Of a stretch of 64,000 nt of DNA, positions 17,045-25,811 are shown piece by piece. The DNA is from Methanospirillum sp. (GTDB lineage: Archaea > Halobacteriota > Methanomicrobia > Methanomicrobiales > Methanospirillaceae), in NCBI GenBank assembly GCA_012728895.1, contig JAAYEG010000078.1:1-64000 (forward strand), in the 5' to 3' direction. How positions within the stretch are numbered: the first letter of the stretch is position 1; every line of letters starts with the position of its first letter. The notes beneath the pieces are model-generated. The model was not told where the DNA came from and made no database searches. It was given only the letters and a program-made list of their open reading frames with translations. The translations under genes and the position numbers were made by a program.

Positions 17045-17883
17045 TGCGGGCATCCGACGTAATGTCCTCGCCGGTCCGAGTCATCGGGCCGACCGACTCT
17101 GCAGCGTACGCCCGGAACCTGATGATCCGGCACCGGTGCTCCCGGCTCCCGGTGGTGGACGGAGACCATCTCGTCGGGATCCTCACCAAGAAGGACCTCG
17201 GGTACCGGCTCCGCCAGGCAGAGCCGACCTGGCGGCGCCGGCCGATAGACCGGATCCCGGCGAGCCTGCTCATGACCCCGGACCCCGTCAGCGTCGCGGC
17301 AGACGCATCGATCGGGACGGTGGCCGCCGCGATGGTCGAGTACGGGATCAGCGGGCTTCCCGTGGTGGAGGGCTGCACCCTGGTCGGGATCGTGACAAAG
17401 ACCGACATGCTCGGCTCGGTCTCGGTCGAACGCATCGGGGCGACGGTCGGGGAGCTGATGGGCGACGCCGTGACCGTGTCGCGCTACCACTCCCTCGATC
17501 ACGTGATCGACCTCGCCAGCGAGCGAGACCAGAAGATCGTCGTCGTCAACAACGACGGGACTCTCGCCGGGATCATCACCGAGTCGAACCTCGCCTTCTA
17601 CGAGTACGTCGGACCCGTGCCCGTCGATCTCGACCGGGAGGTGACGATGCTCAGGCGCGAGGTGACGGCGGGACCGAAGACGCGCCGCCACGTGCGCGAC
17701 GTCTCGGCCCTCGCCGAGGACCTGATGACAAGGCCTGTCGAGACCACGCAGCCCGGCGCCTCGGTTGCCGAGGCGGTCCGCCGGATGCGCAAATCAGGGA
17801 TCAACAGTCTTGTCGTGGTCGAGGAGAGCGATATCAAAGGCATTATCACGCGGGATGACGTAATAATGGGGGTTGCCACATGA
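17044..17883 (+). CDS. four-CBS-domain protein
   Basis: A 279-residue protein starting directly with a CBS repeat (MRASDVMSSPVRVIGP). The repeats end LVGILTKKDLGYRL, LVGIVTKTDMLGSV, LAGIITESNLAFYEY and IKGIITRDDVIMGV. Between repeats 3 and 4 lies a basic linker (EVTAGPKTRRHVRDVSALAE) that could contact a partner. It overlaps the flanking CBS genes by 1 and 4 bases, so ribosomes probably pass directly from one to the next. Confidence 0.88.
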   Translation: MRASDVMSSPVRVIGPTDSAAYARNLMIRHRCSRLPVVDGDHLVGILTKKDLGYRLRQAEPTWRRRPIDRIPASLLMTPDPVSVAADASIGTVAAAMVEYGISGLPVVEGCTLVGIVTKTDMLGSVSVERIGATVGELMGDAVTVSRYHSLDHVIDLASERDQKIVVVNNDGTLAGIITESNLAFYEYVGPVPVDLDREVTMLRREVTAGPKTRRHVRDVSALAEDLMTRPVETTQPGASVAEAVRRMRKSGINSLVVVEESDIKGIITRDDVIMGVAT

Positions 17884-18656
17884 ATCAGACCCTGTTTATT
17901 CGGGACATAATGTCCAGGCCGGTGACGATCGCGAAGTCGGCTGTGATCACCGAGGCGCTCGATCGGATGCTCGACCAGGAGATTGACCCTCTGGTTGTGA
18001 CCAACAACGGCGCCGTCGTGGGAACCGTCTCGCGCCGGGCGATCGCGGAGACGATCGGCTCGAAGCGGAACGCGAACCTATCGCCGAACAAGATCCACGT
18101 GGCGAACGTGGTGCAGGAGGAGTTCACCTCGGCGTACGAGGACGAGAGCCTCGACATCGTGGTCCCCCTGCTGCAGGTATACAAGCTCGTGGTCGTCCTC
18201 GACAATGACCACCGGCCGATCGGCCAGGTGACCAGGGGCGACCTGTTGCGGGTGATGCCTCCCGGGGGCTCCGTCGACCAGGCGATGGAGTCGATCGCGG
18301 TCGTTACCCCCGACGAGCGGGTGGTCCACCTCCGTCGGCGCATGCTCGACGACGGGGCAAACCGCTACGTGGTCGCGGACGGGTCCGAGCTGCTAGGCAT
18401 GGTGACCGAGACCGACGTGGCGCGCTCGATGACCCAGTTCCGCGAGGACGTGGCCGACCGGTTCCAGGACCACCGGATCCGGAACCTGATCGTCAGCGAC
18501 ATCATGTCGACCCCCCTCGTCTCGGTTCCTCCAGAGACGCGGGCGACCGACTTGGTCGAGACCATGCTCCAGCGCGGGATCAGCGGCGTTCCGATCGTCG
18601 AGAACGGGCGCTTGCTCGGCGCTGTCTCGCGGCAGAGCCTGGTCCAGGCGCTCTGA
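17880..18656 (+). CDS. four-CBS-domain protein
   Basis: A 258-residue protein, the last of the five-gene CBS operon. The repeats end VVGTVSRRAIAETI, PIGQVTRGDLLRVM, LLGMVTETDVARSM and LLGAVSRQSLVQAL. The second repeat has diverged most in its first strand. Its ATG overlaps the previous stop (ATGA). A pyrimidine-rich tract follows directly and is the likely terminator of the unit. No DNA-binding or enzymatic domain is visible. Confidence 0.87.
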   Translation: MNQTLFIRDIMSRPVTIAKSAVITEALDRMLDQEIDPLVVTNNGAVVGTVSRRAIAETIGSKRNANLSPNKIHVANVVQEEFTSAYEDESLDIVVPLLQVYKLVVVLDNDHRPIGQVTRGDLLRVMPPGGSVDQAMESIAVVTPDERVVHLRRRMLDDGANRYVVADGSELLGMVTETDVARSMTQFREDVADRFQDHRIRNLIVSDIMSTPLVSVPPETRATDLVETMLQRGISGVPIVENGRLLGAVSRQSLVQAL

Positions 18657-18680
18657 ACCGTTCTTCCTTTTTCTTCCCCC
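18657..18680 (+). terminator. T/C-rich terminator of the CBS operon
   Basis: The stop codon is followed by a pyrimidine tract containing TTCTTCCTTTTTCTTCC, of the kind that ends transcription in archaea. Confidence 0.55.
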
Positions 18681-19304
18681 CGGGAGGCACGGGTTGTCCG
18701 CACGTGAAAGTTCTATCGGTGAACGCCGGACTGCCACGCTTCAACCCCCGATGGCGAGCTCCGGGCGTGTCTCCAGGTCCGGGACCCGGACGATCTCGAC
18801 CCATAGCGGCCCGCCTCGTCCGGGGATACCGGAAACCCCCCCCGCTCGCCCTCACCCTCGCGGGTCCCTGCACCGTGTGTCCGATCTCCCCATCCCCTCA
18901 TTCCAGGTAAGATGCATCCTCGCGGGTGCGAGGACCGCTTGACGAAGCGTGCAGTGCAGGATAGGGCGCTCTGCAGTCATATACTGCTGCCGGGCGGATC
19001 CCCGGGTTCACCGATGCAGGCGTATCACCAGAGCTCCGGCGGGAGGGTCTAGAAGAGAATGACCGATCGATGGGGCTGCCGCCACGGAACCCCCGCTCCC
19101 GGCCCCCCATCCCTCCCGGGCCGCCGCCGGACGCTGAAGCGGGACGCGGGTCGCCACCGTCATCGAGACGGGCGTGGGAGACCCGGGAGCTGTCCCCCGT
19201 CTATCGATACCCCTCGCCCTGTGGCCGACGGGCCGGACGGGACCGTCATGCGCTCCCGTCCCGGCATGCCCTCCATGTCTCTGCTGTACCTGAGACAATT
19301 CCAT
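18681..19304. other. gene-free region
   Basis: About 620 bases between the CBS operon and the next promoter. Short frames exist on both strands, but none has a ribosome site plus protein-like composition, and I see no RNA or repeat. Confidence 0.45.
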
Positions 19305-19318
19305 ATACCTATATAGTA
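19304..19318 (+). promoter_or_regulatory. TATA box upstream of the HTH gene
   Basis: ATATACCTATATAGT is the most AT-rich spot in the region. Transcription would begin near 19335, giving a leader of about 95 bases to the ATG at 19430. Confidence 0.6.
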
Positions 19319-19429
19319 ATTCGATCAAGGTTTAATCCGTAGCGGTGTGAAGGAACCGGGACCGGCGGCACGGGTTACACGTAGGATCTTGTGAACCCGC
19401 AAAGGTCCCGGTACGCTCCGGTGAATTCG

Positions 19430-19756
19430 ATGAAGGAACTTGAACAGGGAATGGACCGGCGTGTCAGGGAGTTCGTCTCACTCTCGCCGGACGGACGGAT
19501 CTGGGGAGAGATCATCACCGAGCCACTGCTTACGGTCGCGCAGGTCGCCGCGACCCTGCAGATCCGGGAGAAGCTCGTCCGGAACCACATCAAGGAGAAG
19601 CGCCTCAAGGCCGTTAAGATCGGCAAGTACTGGAGGATCAAGCCCGAAGACCTCCACGCCTTCATCGAGCGGAACTCGTCGATCCCGAGCGACCCGCACC
19701 CCCGCATCCCCGATCTCTCGGCGATCGACGACGGGACCGTCGACACCGGCGCCTGA
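19430..19756 (+). CDS. helix-turn-helix DNA-binding protein (MerR/excisionase-like)
   Basis: A 108-residue protein with a central winged-helix/excisionase-type HTH: LLTVAQVAATLQIREKLVRN followed by KRLKAVKIGKYWRIKPED and LHAFIER. This is the DNA-binding fold of excisionase-like and MerR-like regulators. The N-terminal ~40 residues precede the HTH and may mediate dimerisation. The ATG at 19430 has GGTGA 5 bases upstream; a GTG at 19391 would add 13 residues. The single-gene unit has its own TATA box and a T-rich 3' end. The target is unknown. Confidence 0.8.
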   Translation: MKELEQGMDRRVREFVSLSPDGRIWGEIITEPLLTVAQVAATLQIREKLVRNHIKEKRLKAVKIGKYWRIKPEDLHAFIERNSSIPSDPHPRIPDLSAIDDGTVDTGA

Positions 19757-19765
19757 GCCGGCGGT

Positions 19766-19786
19766 ACACCTTTATTTCTAAAAAAA
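19766..19786 (+). terminator. T-rich terminator behind the HTH gene
   Basis: CACCTTTATTTCTAAAAAAAA follows the stop by about 10 bases. Its A-run also reads as a T-run for the convergent DUF35 gene, so the site may serve both strands. Confidence 0.45.
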
Positions 19787-19835
19787 ATCCCGAGAGACAC
19801 CCGCCCCGCTCCCCAACCGGGGACGGAAGGCCCCT

Positions 19836-20252
19836 TCAGCCCTCGGGGTATGGGACGTCCGGTACGAACTTCGTCCCGTAGTAGATGACCCCGGAGTCGC
19901 CCTCGGTCCCGATGCGGCGGAAGACCGAGCGGACGCGCATCCCGATATGCGCCTCGCTCACGTTCTCGACCACGACCTGCGCGGTGACACGCGGCCCCTC
20001 GTCGAGCCGGATGATCGCGAGAACGAACGGGGTCTGCCGCGCAAAGGCGTCCGACGCCGTCCGGATCACGGTGAAGGTCACGACCTCTCCCTTCCCCTGG
20101 AACCGGAACGGCACGATCTCGCCGGAACGCCGGCAGTCGGGGCAGAACGTGCGCGGCGGGTAGAACGTGCGCCCGCACTGGGTGCAGCGCGTCCCTTCCA
20201 GGTTGTACCGCTTCGATATCTTGCGCCAGAATCGTGGGACCGACATGGTCAT
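19836..20252 (-). CDS. DUF35 OB-fold/zinc-ribbon protein, scaffold of the thiolase/HMG-CoA synthase complex
   Basis: A 138-residue protein with an N-terminal rubredoxin-like zinc ribbon ([18 protein letters not shown]) and a C-terminal OB fold ([33 protein letters not shown]). In methanogens this DUF35 protein holds acetoacetyl-CoA thiolase and HMG-CoA synthase in one complex with a shared CoA site, so the unfavourable thiolase step is pulled forward. Here it is the third gene of exactly that set, with its ATG overlapping the thiolase stop (ATGA). A second ATG two codons later is also possible. Confidence 0.92.
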   Translation of the reverse strand: MTMSVPRFWRKISKRYNLEGTRCTQCGRTFYPPRTFCPDCRRSGEIVPFRFQGKGEVVTFTVIRTASDAFARQTPFVLAIIRLDEGPRVTAQVVVENVSEAHIGMRVRSVFRRIGTEGDSGVIYYGTKFVPDVPYPEG

Positions 20253-21415
20253 GTCCTCCCGAGGATGTGAACCGCGACCGATGCCCCGGTCCCCCCGACG
20301 TTCTGGGTCATCCCGATCTCGGCCCCATCGATCTGCCTCCTTCCCGCGTCGCCGCGGAGCTGCTGGACCACCTCGCAGACCTGCTTGATCCCCGTGGCGC
20401 CGACCGGGTGACCGCAGGCCTTCAGGCCTCCCGAGGTGTTGACCGGGATACGGCCGTCGAGCGCCGTCTCTCCCTCCTCGGTCAGGCGCCCGGCCTCTCC
20501 CTTGACGCAGAAACCGAGGTCCTCGATCGCCAGGATCTCGGCGATCGTGAAGCAGTCGTGGACCTCGACCAGGTCGATACTCCCGGGCGTCAGCCCGGCC
20601 ATCTCGTAAGCCCGGCGGCCTGCGGCCACCGTCGCGTCGAGGGTCGAGATGTCGCGCCGATCGTGGAGGGCGATTGTGTCCGAGGCCTGTGCGGTGGCCA
20701 TGACCTTCACGGGGGCGTCCGTGAACTCGCGCGCGCGCTCCAGCGGGGCGAGGATCACCGCCGCCGCGCCGTCGGTGATGGGCGAGCAGTCGAAGAGCCT
20801 GAGGGGGTCGGCGACAAGAGACGAACGGAGGACGGTCTCGACCGTGATCGGGCTTCGAAACTGAGCGATCGGGTTGAGAGCACCGTTCCGGTGGTTCTTG
20901 ACAGCGACCTCCGCGAGCTGCTCCCTCGTCAGGGCGTAGCGGTGCATGTAATCGCTCGCGATCATCGCGTAGAGCCCGGGAAAGGTCGCCCCGACGAACC
21001 CCTCCCACTCGCGGTCCGCCGCCGCCGCGAGGGCGTCGACCGAGATCGAGGTCTCGACATCGGTCATCTTCTCTACGCCGGCGGCGACAACGATCTCCTC
21101 GAGCCCCGACGCGACCGCGATCACGGCCTGGCGGAACGCGAGCGACCCCGAGCAGCAGGCGGACTCCACCCGCGTGGACGGGACGTGGCGGGACGCCATG
21201 CCCGAGTAGTCGGCAATCAGCGCGCCGACGTGTTCCTGTTCGACGAATCGCCCCGCCGACATGTTGCCGACGTAGAGCGCGTCGATCTGCTCTCCGGGGA
21301 GCTGCGCATCCTCGAGAGCGAGGGTGCCCGCCTCCAGAAAGAGGTCGCGGAACGAGGTTCCCCACTTCTCGCCGAAGGTCGTGCATCCGATTCCAATAAC
21401 GGCGACATCTCTCAT
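20249..21415 (-). CDS. acetyl-CoA C-acetyltransferase (archaeal thiolase)
   Basis: Condenses two acetyl-CoA to acetoacetyl-CoA, the first step of the mevalonate route to archaeal lipids. The 388-residue protein begins [19 protein letters not shown]. The acylated Cys is in [12 protein letters not shown], the catalytic His is in [15 protein letters not shown], and NVGGTGAS stands near the end. This is the SCP-x-like archaeal thiolase type. Start and stop overlap the neighbouring HMG-CoA synthase and DUF35 genes, which supports co-translation of the known ternary complex. Confidence 0.95.
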   Translation of the reverse strand: MRDVAVIGIGCTTFGEKWGTSFRDLFLEAGTLALEDAQLPGEQIDALYVGNMSAGRFVEQEHVGALIADYSGMASRHVPSTRVESACCSGSLAFRQAVIAVASGLEEIVVAAGVEKMTDVETSISVDALAAAADREWEGFVGATFPGLYAMIASDYMHRYALTREQLAEVAVKNHRNGALNPIAQFRSPITVETVLRSSLVADPLRLFDCSPITDGAAAVILAPLERAREFTDAPVKVMATAQASDTIALHDRRDISTLDATVAAGRRAYEMAGLTPGSIDLVEVHDCFTIAEILAIEDLGFCVKGEAGRLTEEGETALDGRIPVNTSGGLKACGHPVGATGIKQVCEVVQQLRGDAGRRQIDGAEIGMTQNVGGTGASVAVHILGRT

Positions 21416-22464
21416 CACTGCATCACGATCTTTCCCTTGTGCTTGGCATAGTGGGCATAGTCGACGTAGATCGGATTGGAGAGGAGCTGGCGCACCGTCG
21501 GTGCCGCGTCCCTCCGGAACGCCCCCGCCTCGATCGCGTCGGTCACCTCGACGTCGAACGAGTCCGAACCAGCCCCGGAGCCGAACGAGGTGACGAAGAT
21601 CCGGTCGCCGGGCTTTGCCACATCGAGCGTGGCGGCTAGGCCGACCATCGTAGCCCCCGAGTAGGTATTGCCGAGCTCCGGGACGACGAGTCCCGGACGG
21701 ATCTGCTCGGGGGTGAACCCGAGGTGCTCGGCCACCCGCCGCGGGAACTTCGCGTTCGGCTGGTGGAAGACCGCGTAATCGTAGTCGCCCGGGCTCGTTC
21801 CGGCCTGTTCCAGCATGAGGTGGGCGGCCCCCTGGACGTGCTTGAAGTACCCGGGGTCTCCGGTGAACCGTCCCCCGTGGCGTGGGTAGTTCTGCCCCTC
21901 CCGCCTCCAGAAGTCCGGGGTGTCGGTCGTGAACGAGACCGTTCCGTGGATCCGGGCGATCGGGTCGTCGCGCCCGATCAGGAATGCGGCGCCTCCCGCC
22001 GCCGCAGTGTACTCGAGCGCGTCGGAGGGCGCGCCCTGTGCGACATCCGCCCCGATGGCGAGGCCGTACCTGATCATGCCCGCGCCGACCAGGCCCATGC
22101 AGGTCTGGATCGCAGCCGTCCCGGCCTTGCACGCGAACTCGTAGTCCGCCGCGGTCATCGCCGGAGTCGCCCGGATCGCCTCGCCGACCGTGCAGGCGGT
22201 CGGCTTGACCGCGTACGGGTGGGACTCCGAACCGACGTACACGGCCCCGATCTCCCCGGGGTCGATCTCCCGCCGCGTGAGCGCGTTTCGGGCTGCCTCG
22301 ACCGCGATCGTCGCGGTGTCCTCGTCAAGGTCGGGCACCGACTTCTCGCGCACGCCGAGCCCGCCGATGATGTCCTGGGCGTTGTCGCCCCAGACCCGGG
22401 CGATCTCCTCGAGCCTGATCCGGTACCGGGGTATGTAAGCCCCGTAGGTGATGATGCCTGTCAT
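21415..22464 (-). CDS. hydroxymethylglutaryl-CoA synthase
   Basis: Joins acetoacetyl-CoA and acetyl-CoA into HMG-CoA for isoprenoid lipid synthesis. The 349-residue protein begins [16 protein letters not shown]. The catalytic Cys is in [10 protein letters not shown], the His is in [10 protein letters not shown], and [13 protein letters not shown] follows. Its length matches the archaeal enzyme. The start at 22464 has GAGAGGACG upstream. It is the first gene of the HMGS-thiolase-DUF35 set and lies 66 bases behind an HTH regulator gene on the same strand, which probably shares its promoter. Confidence 0.95.
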   Translation of the reverse strand: MTGIITYGAYIPRYRIRLEEIARVWGDNAQDIIGGLGVREKSVPDLDEDTATIAVEAARNALTRREIDPGEIGAVYVGSESHPYAVKPTACTVGEAIRATPAMTAADYEFACKAGTAAIQTCMGLVGAGMIRYGLAIGADVAQGAPSDALEYTAAAGGAAFLIGRDDPIARIHGTVSFTTDTPDFWRREGQNYPRHGGRFTGDPGYFKHVQGAAHLMLEQAGTSPGDYDYAVFHQPNAKFPRRVAEHLGFTPEQIRPGLVVPELGNTYSGATMVGLAATLDVAKPGDRIFVTSFGSGAGSDSFDVEVTDAIEAGAFRRDAAPTVRQLLSNPIYVDYAHYAKHKGKIVMQ

Positions 22465-22530
22465 GTCGTCCTCTCTGGCAAGACCGTTCACCGGCCTGCC
22501 AGTCTCCTGTTTTTCCGGTCCTTGCCCCGC

Positions 22531-23241
22531 TCACCACCCGGTCGCACGGAGCGTGGCGATGAGCGGATCGACCTCGGTCTGCGTGGTCAATAGCGTGATC
22601 CGGTCGCGATCGGCGAGCCCCGCGACGATGGGGTGGACATCCTCGGGCGCGATCCCCTGGAGGATCACGCACCGGGGCTTGAATGACGTCACGCGGATGG
22701 CGACCATCGGCGACTTTCCCGTCGAGACCCCGGCGAAGATCAGGGCTCGCTCGGTGGACCAGCCGTAGATCCGGGTGAACTCCTCGGACGAGAGCTGCAT
22801 GATCGCGGAGAGGCTGTTCACCACCGTGTACCCGAAGAGCGCCTGGTCGATCGACCCGGTGAGGGGGACCGCCCCGATCAGGTCCGCGAACTCCCGGAGC
22901 GAGACGGGGGACTCGAACTCGTGGATATCGTGGATCACCTCGTCGTCGAGCTCGGCGAAGAGCATCCTCCCGAACCGCTCGATGTGCCGCCCCCCCCGGT
23001 CCTCGTCCATGGAGAGGATCGCATCCACGATCTTGCCGACAACGGCGGTTCCGGGGCTTTTTCGCCGCCCGCTCTCGTAGTCGGAGATGACCGAGGGGGA
23101 GACCTCTAGCCGCTCGGCGAGCTCGGTCTGCGGGATCTCGAAGCTGAGCCGCCACTTCTTGAGGGCTCGGCCCGGTGAGTCCGAGAGCGTGATCTCGCCG
23201 GCCATCTTCTCAGCCAGCCGGTGCCGCATCCCGGACTTCAT
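22531..23241 (-). CDS. XRE-type HTH transcriptional regulator with C-terminal sensor domain
   Basis: A 236-residue protein. A cro/C1-type helix-turn-helix sits at about residues 24-80 (RLSFEIPQTELAERLEVSPS, ISDYESGRRKSPG). The C-terminal ~150 residues (IDQALFGYTVVNSLSAIMQL, MVAIRVTSFKPRCVILQG) resemble the ligand-sensing part of archaeal regulators found beside the mevalonate genes. It sits directly upstream of HMG-CoA synthase on the same strand, so it likely controls that operon, perhaps in response to a CoA ester or isoprenoid; this is inference. An ATG 4 codons in is an alternative start. Confidence 0.85.
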   Translation of the reverse strand: MKSGMRHRLAEKMAGEITLSDSPGRALKKWRLSFEIPQTELAERLEVSPSVISDYESGRRKSPGTAVVGKIVDAILSMDEDRGGRHIERFGRMLFAELDDEVIHDIHEFESPVSLREFADLIGAVPLTGSIDQALFGYTVVNSLSAIMQLSSEEFTRIYGWSTERALIFAGVSTGKSPMVAIRVTSFKPRCVILQGIAPEDVHPIVAGLADRDRITLLTTQTEVDPLIATLRATGW

Positions 23242-23263
23242 GCCGATCAGGTCGGCCCGTGAA

Positions 23264-23277
23264 ATTAAATAATTAAC
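23264..23277 (-). promoter_or_regulatory. TATA box for the regulator-mevalonate operon
   Basis: Read on the minus strand, the sequence TTAATTATTTAATT lies about 25-30 bases before the ATG at 23241, giving a very short leader or none. Confidence 0.65.
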
Positions 23278-23467
23278 GAATGAAAATTCGACATTTCACG
23301 AAGATCGGGCCGGTGCCGGGCCGGGCTCACGGTCGCCGACGGTTCACCGGTGCCGCCTCCCGAGGATGGGGACGCGCTCGTTCGACCCGGGGGGCATCTC
23401 CCTGGACACGTTGCACGGAGCCCACACCGGAAGTCTCCGCCGTAGTCCCTCCGGCCCCGTTCACAAT

Positions 23468-23477
23468 CCATAAATAA
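23468..23477 (+). promoter_or_regulatory. TATA box for ribK-ribB
   Basis: CCATAAATAA lies about 20 bases before the ATG at 23492 and 28 before an in-frame GTG at 23501. This close spacing suggests leaderless transcription, possibly from the GTG. Confidence 0.55.
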
Positions 23478-23491
23478 CCAGCATCTCAATA

Positions 23492-24187
23492 ATGGTACCT
23501 GTGACGATCGAGGCTGCGGACCTGGCGTGCCTGAAGGCGATCGCGCTGCTCGGAGGATGCCGTGGGCCGGTCCACGTCTCGTCCCAGTCGCTCGCAGGCC
23601 ACCTGGGAACGAGCCCGCAGACGGCGGCGCGCCGTCTCCAGTCGCTGGAATCGGCCCTCCTCGTCACGCGCTCGGTCAGGCCGGCCGGGCAGTTCGTCTC
23701 CGTCACCCGGGCCGGGGAGGAGGCCCTCCACCGCGAGTACTCCGACTATTGCCGTATCTTCGGCCGCGAGTCGGGCGGATTTGTGATGACCGGCCAGGTG
23801 GTGAGCGGGGTCGGGGAGGGGCGGTACTACATGAGCCTGCCCTTGTACCGGGAGCAGTTCGCGTCCGTGCTCGGCGAGGATCCGTACCCGGGGACGCTGA
23901 ACCTCCGGCTCGACGGCGCGAGCGTCCCCGTGCGGAAACGGCTCGACGCCCTCGACTGGGTCTCCATCCACGGCTTCGTCGCGGAGGACCGGACCTTCGG
24001 GGACGCGAGGGCCATCCCATGCCGAATCGGCCGGATCCGGTGCGCGATCGTCGTTCCCGGACGGACCCACTATCCCGAGGACGTGGTCGAGGTGATCGCC
24101 GGGATCCCGCTCCGCGAGACCCTCGGTCTCGCCGATCAGGACCGGGTCACGGTCGAGGTACCAGAAGAGCGAGAGGATTCGATATGA
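23492..24187 (+). CDS. ribK: CTP-dependent riboflavin kinase with N-terminal HTH
   Basis: Phosphorylates riboflavin to FMN using CTP, the archaeal route to flavin cofactors. The N-terminal ~85 residues form a winged-helix domain (SSQSLAGHLGTSPQTAARRL) as in many euryarchaeal RibK proteins, so it may also regulate the rib genes. The kinase domain (about 95-225) has GFVMTGQVVSGVGEGRYYMS, PYPGTLNLRL and a C-terminal DRVTVEV. An in-frame GTG three codons in is an alternative start given the TATA position. The stop overlaps the ribB ATG (ATGA). Confidence 0.93.
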   Translation: MVPVTIEAADLACLKAIALLGGCRGPVHVSSQSLAGHLGTSPQTAARRLQSLESALLVTRSVRPAGQFVSVTRAGEEALHREYSDYCRIFGRESGGFVMTGQVVSGVGEGRYYMSLPLYREQFASVLGEDPYPGTLNLRLDGASVPVRKRLDALDWVSIHGFVAEDRTFGDARAIPCRIGRIRCAIVVPGRTHYPEDVVEVIAGIPLRETLGLADQDRVTVEVPEEREDSI

Positions 24188-24879
24188 TCGAAGATGCACT
24201 TGCCGCGCTGCGGGATGGGCGGTTCATCCTGCTATACGATTTTGACAACCGCGAGGGAGAGACCGACTTCGCCATCCGCGCCGACGCGGTGACGCCGGCG
24301 CATATCCGGCAGATGCGAAAAGACGGCGGCGGGCTGATCTGCTGTGCCGTCGCACACGAGGCGGCAGAGCGGATCGGGCTTCCATTCGCCCATTCCGTGC
24401 TAGAGACGGCAGGCGTCGGCGTCCGCGACCACGTGATCCCGTACGACCGGTTGAACCGGTCATCGTTCTCGCTCTGGGTCAATCACGCCTCGACCTTCAC
24501 GGGGATCACAGACAACGACCGGGCGACCACGATCAACGAGATTGCCGACCATGTCCGGCGCGCCCTGGCAGGCGAAAGGACGCAGTTCTTCGACGAGTTC
24601 CGGCTCCCGGGACACGTGGCCCTGCTCCGCGGGTCGGACGGTCTCCTCGCGCGCCGGTGCGGCCAGACCGAGCTCTCGCTCGCCCTAGCTGGCATGGGAG
24701 GGATCACGCCCGCGATCGTGGTCTGCGAGATGCTCGACGACGAGACCGGGCAGGCGCTCAGAAAAGAGGATGCCCGGGCCTACGGCGAGGCCCACGGGAT
24801 CCCGTTCCTCGAGGGGCGCGAGGTCGCGGCCCGCTGGCCCGGAACCGTCACGGGTGTCGCGGCACCGGCCGCCCGGTAA
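24184..24879 (+). CDS. ribB: 3,4-dihydroxy-2-butanone 4-phosphate synthase
   Basis: Converts ribulose 5-phosphate to DHBP and formate for riboflavin. The 231-residue protein has the family motifs LLYDFDNREGETDFAI, with acidic metal ligands, and the STFTGITDNDRATTI region, where bacterial enzymes have an equivalent ligand segment. The His of LPGHVALLRG is the conserved second metal ligand. It overlaps ribK by 4 bases, giving a two-gene operon that covers an early and the late step of FMN synthesis. Confidence 0.94.
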   Translation: MIEDALAALRDGRFILLYDFDNREGETDFAIRADAVTPAHIRQMRKDGGGLICCAVAHEAAERIGLPFAHSVLETAGVGVRDHVIPYDRLNRSSFSLWVNHASTFTGITDNDRATTINEIADHVRRALAGERTQFFDEFRLPGHVALLRGSDGLLARRCGQTELSLALAGMGGITPAIVVCEMLDDETGQALRKEDARAYGEAHGIPFLEGREVAARWPGTVTGVAAPAAR

Positions 24880-25378
24880 CCGACCGGCGGGTCCCGGGGT
24901 CGCACGGACCCCCCTCTCCTCTCCCGTTCCCCTCTCTGCAGTGTCTCACATCTGCCCGGCCCCCGTCGACGCTAGCCGTTCCGTCACCTCCGGGGGCACC
25001 TGTCCAGATACGCCGACGGCGCTGACCGTCGTGGTGCCTGCGGCAAGGTTCGCCCGGTGCCGCCAGCAGGGCGCGATCCCGACGGTCCCCGGTCCGTCGC
25101 ACACCTGATGACCGATACCGCCCGACGAGCCTCCGGGCGGTTCGCAGGGCCCCTGTCCGCCCGGCACGGTGAACAGGGAGGGGACCATCAGCCGGTGTCC
25201 AGGATGATCGAACGCCCGTTCAGGGAGATCAGGTCCCGCATCGTGCCGGCAAGGACGATACGGCGGTGGATTGGTCCCGGCCGAACCATCGCCAGCGGAG
25301 GGGACCGATGGGAACGCATGGAGGCTGGGGTGTGCGCGATATGCACACGAGGCGAAGGAAACGGTCTCGAGATCAGAG
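24880..25378. other. gene-free region downstream of ribB
   Basis: About 500 bases. A frame of 165 codons on the minus strand has poor codon bias and no recognisable content, and no RNA signature is visible. Confidence 0.45.
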
Positions 25379-25391
25379 TGAATAAATACGG
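25379..25391 (+). promoter_or_regulatory. TATA box of the HEAT-repeat gene
   Basis: GTGAATAAATACG stands in GC-rich surroundings about 55 bases before the ATG at 25442. It implies a leader of about 30 bases with the ribosome site GAAGGGAG. Confidence 0.55.
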
Positions 25392-25441
25392 GACGGTCCC
25401 AAGGTGCCACGGACCAGGATACGAAGGGAGTTTCGTCAGCC

Positions 25442-25801
25442 ATGCGGGAACAAGAGTCGAGATCCAGGGCAGCTCCCGCGCTCCGCGCGGGCCCCGGCGG
25501 CGACGCCGAGATCGACTACCTCGTCGGCCTTCTCACGGGCGGCGAGGTGGGAGACCGCTGGAAGGCGGCGCAGGCGCTCGGGCGGATCCGGGACCCGGCG
25601 GGGCTTGAAGCCCTGGTCGGCGCGCTCCGCGACGAGGACCGGCACGTCCAGACCAGGGCGATCTGGGCCCTCGGTTCGATCGGCGACCCCCGGGCACTTC
25701 CCCACCTGCGCCGCCGCTACGGGGAGGTCGACGAGTTCCAGCAGGGCCTGATCCGGGAAGCCCAGGACCGCATCCGGGAGAGGATGTACCGACCCGAGTG
25801 A
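25442..25801 (+). CDS. HEAT-repeat (PBS lyase-like) protein
   Basis: A 119-residue cytosolic protein. After a disordered N-terminus (about 25 residues) come two clear PBS-lyase-type HEAT repeats: DRWKAAQALGRIRDPAGLEA with LVGALRDED, and VQTRAIWALGSIGDPRALPH with LRRRYGE. A charged C-terminal helix follows. Such repeats form a curved surface for protein binding; many methanogens hold short HEAT proteins of unknown target. It is a single gene, convergent with the LysE transporter gene 10 bases downstream. Confidence 0.82.
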   Translation: MREQESRSRAAPALRAGPGGDAEIDYLVGLLTGGEVGDRWKAAQALGRIRDPAGLEALVGALRDEDRHVQTRAIWALGSIGDPRALPHLRRRYGEVDEFQQGLIREAQDRIRERMYRPE

Positions 25802-25811
25802 GCCTCCCGGC

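Noticed and set aside
24946-25443. Minus-strand 165-codon frame upstream of the HEAT gene
   Set aside because: No ribosome site or domain, and it covers the TATA box of the HEAT gene.
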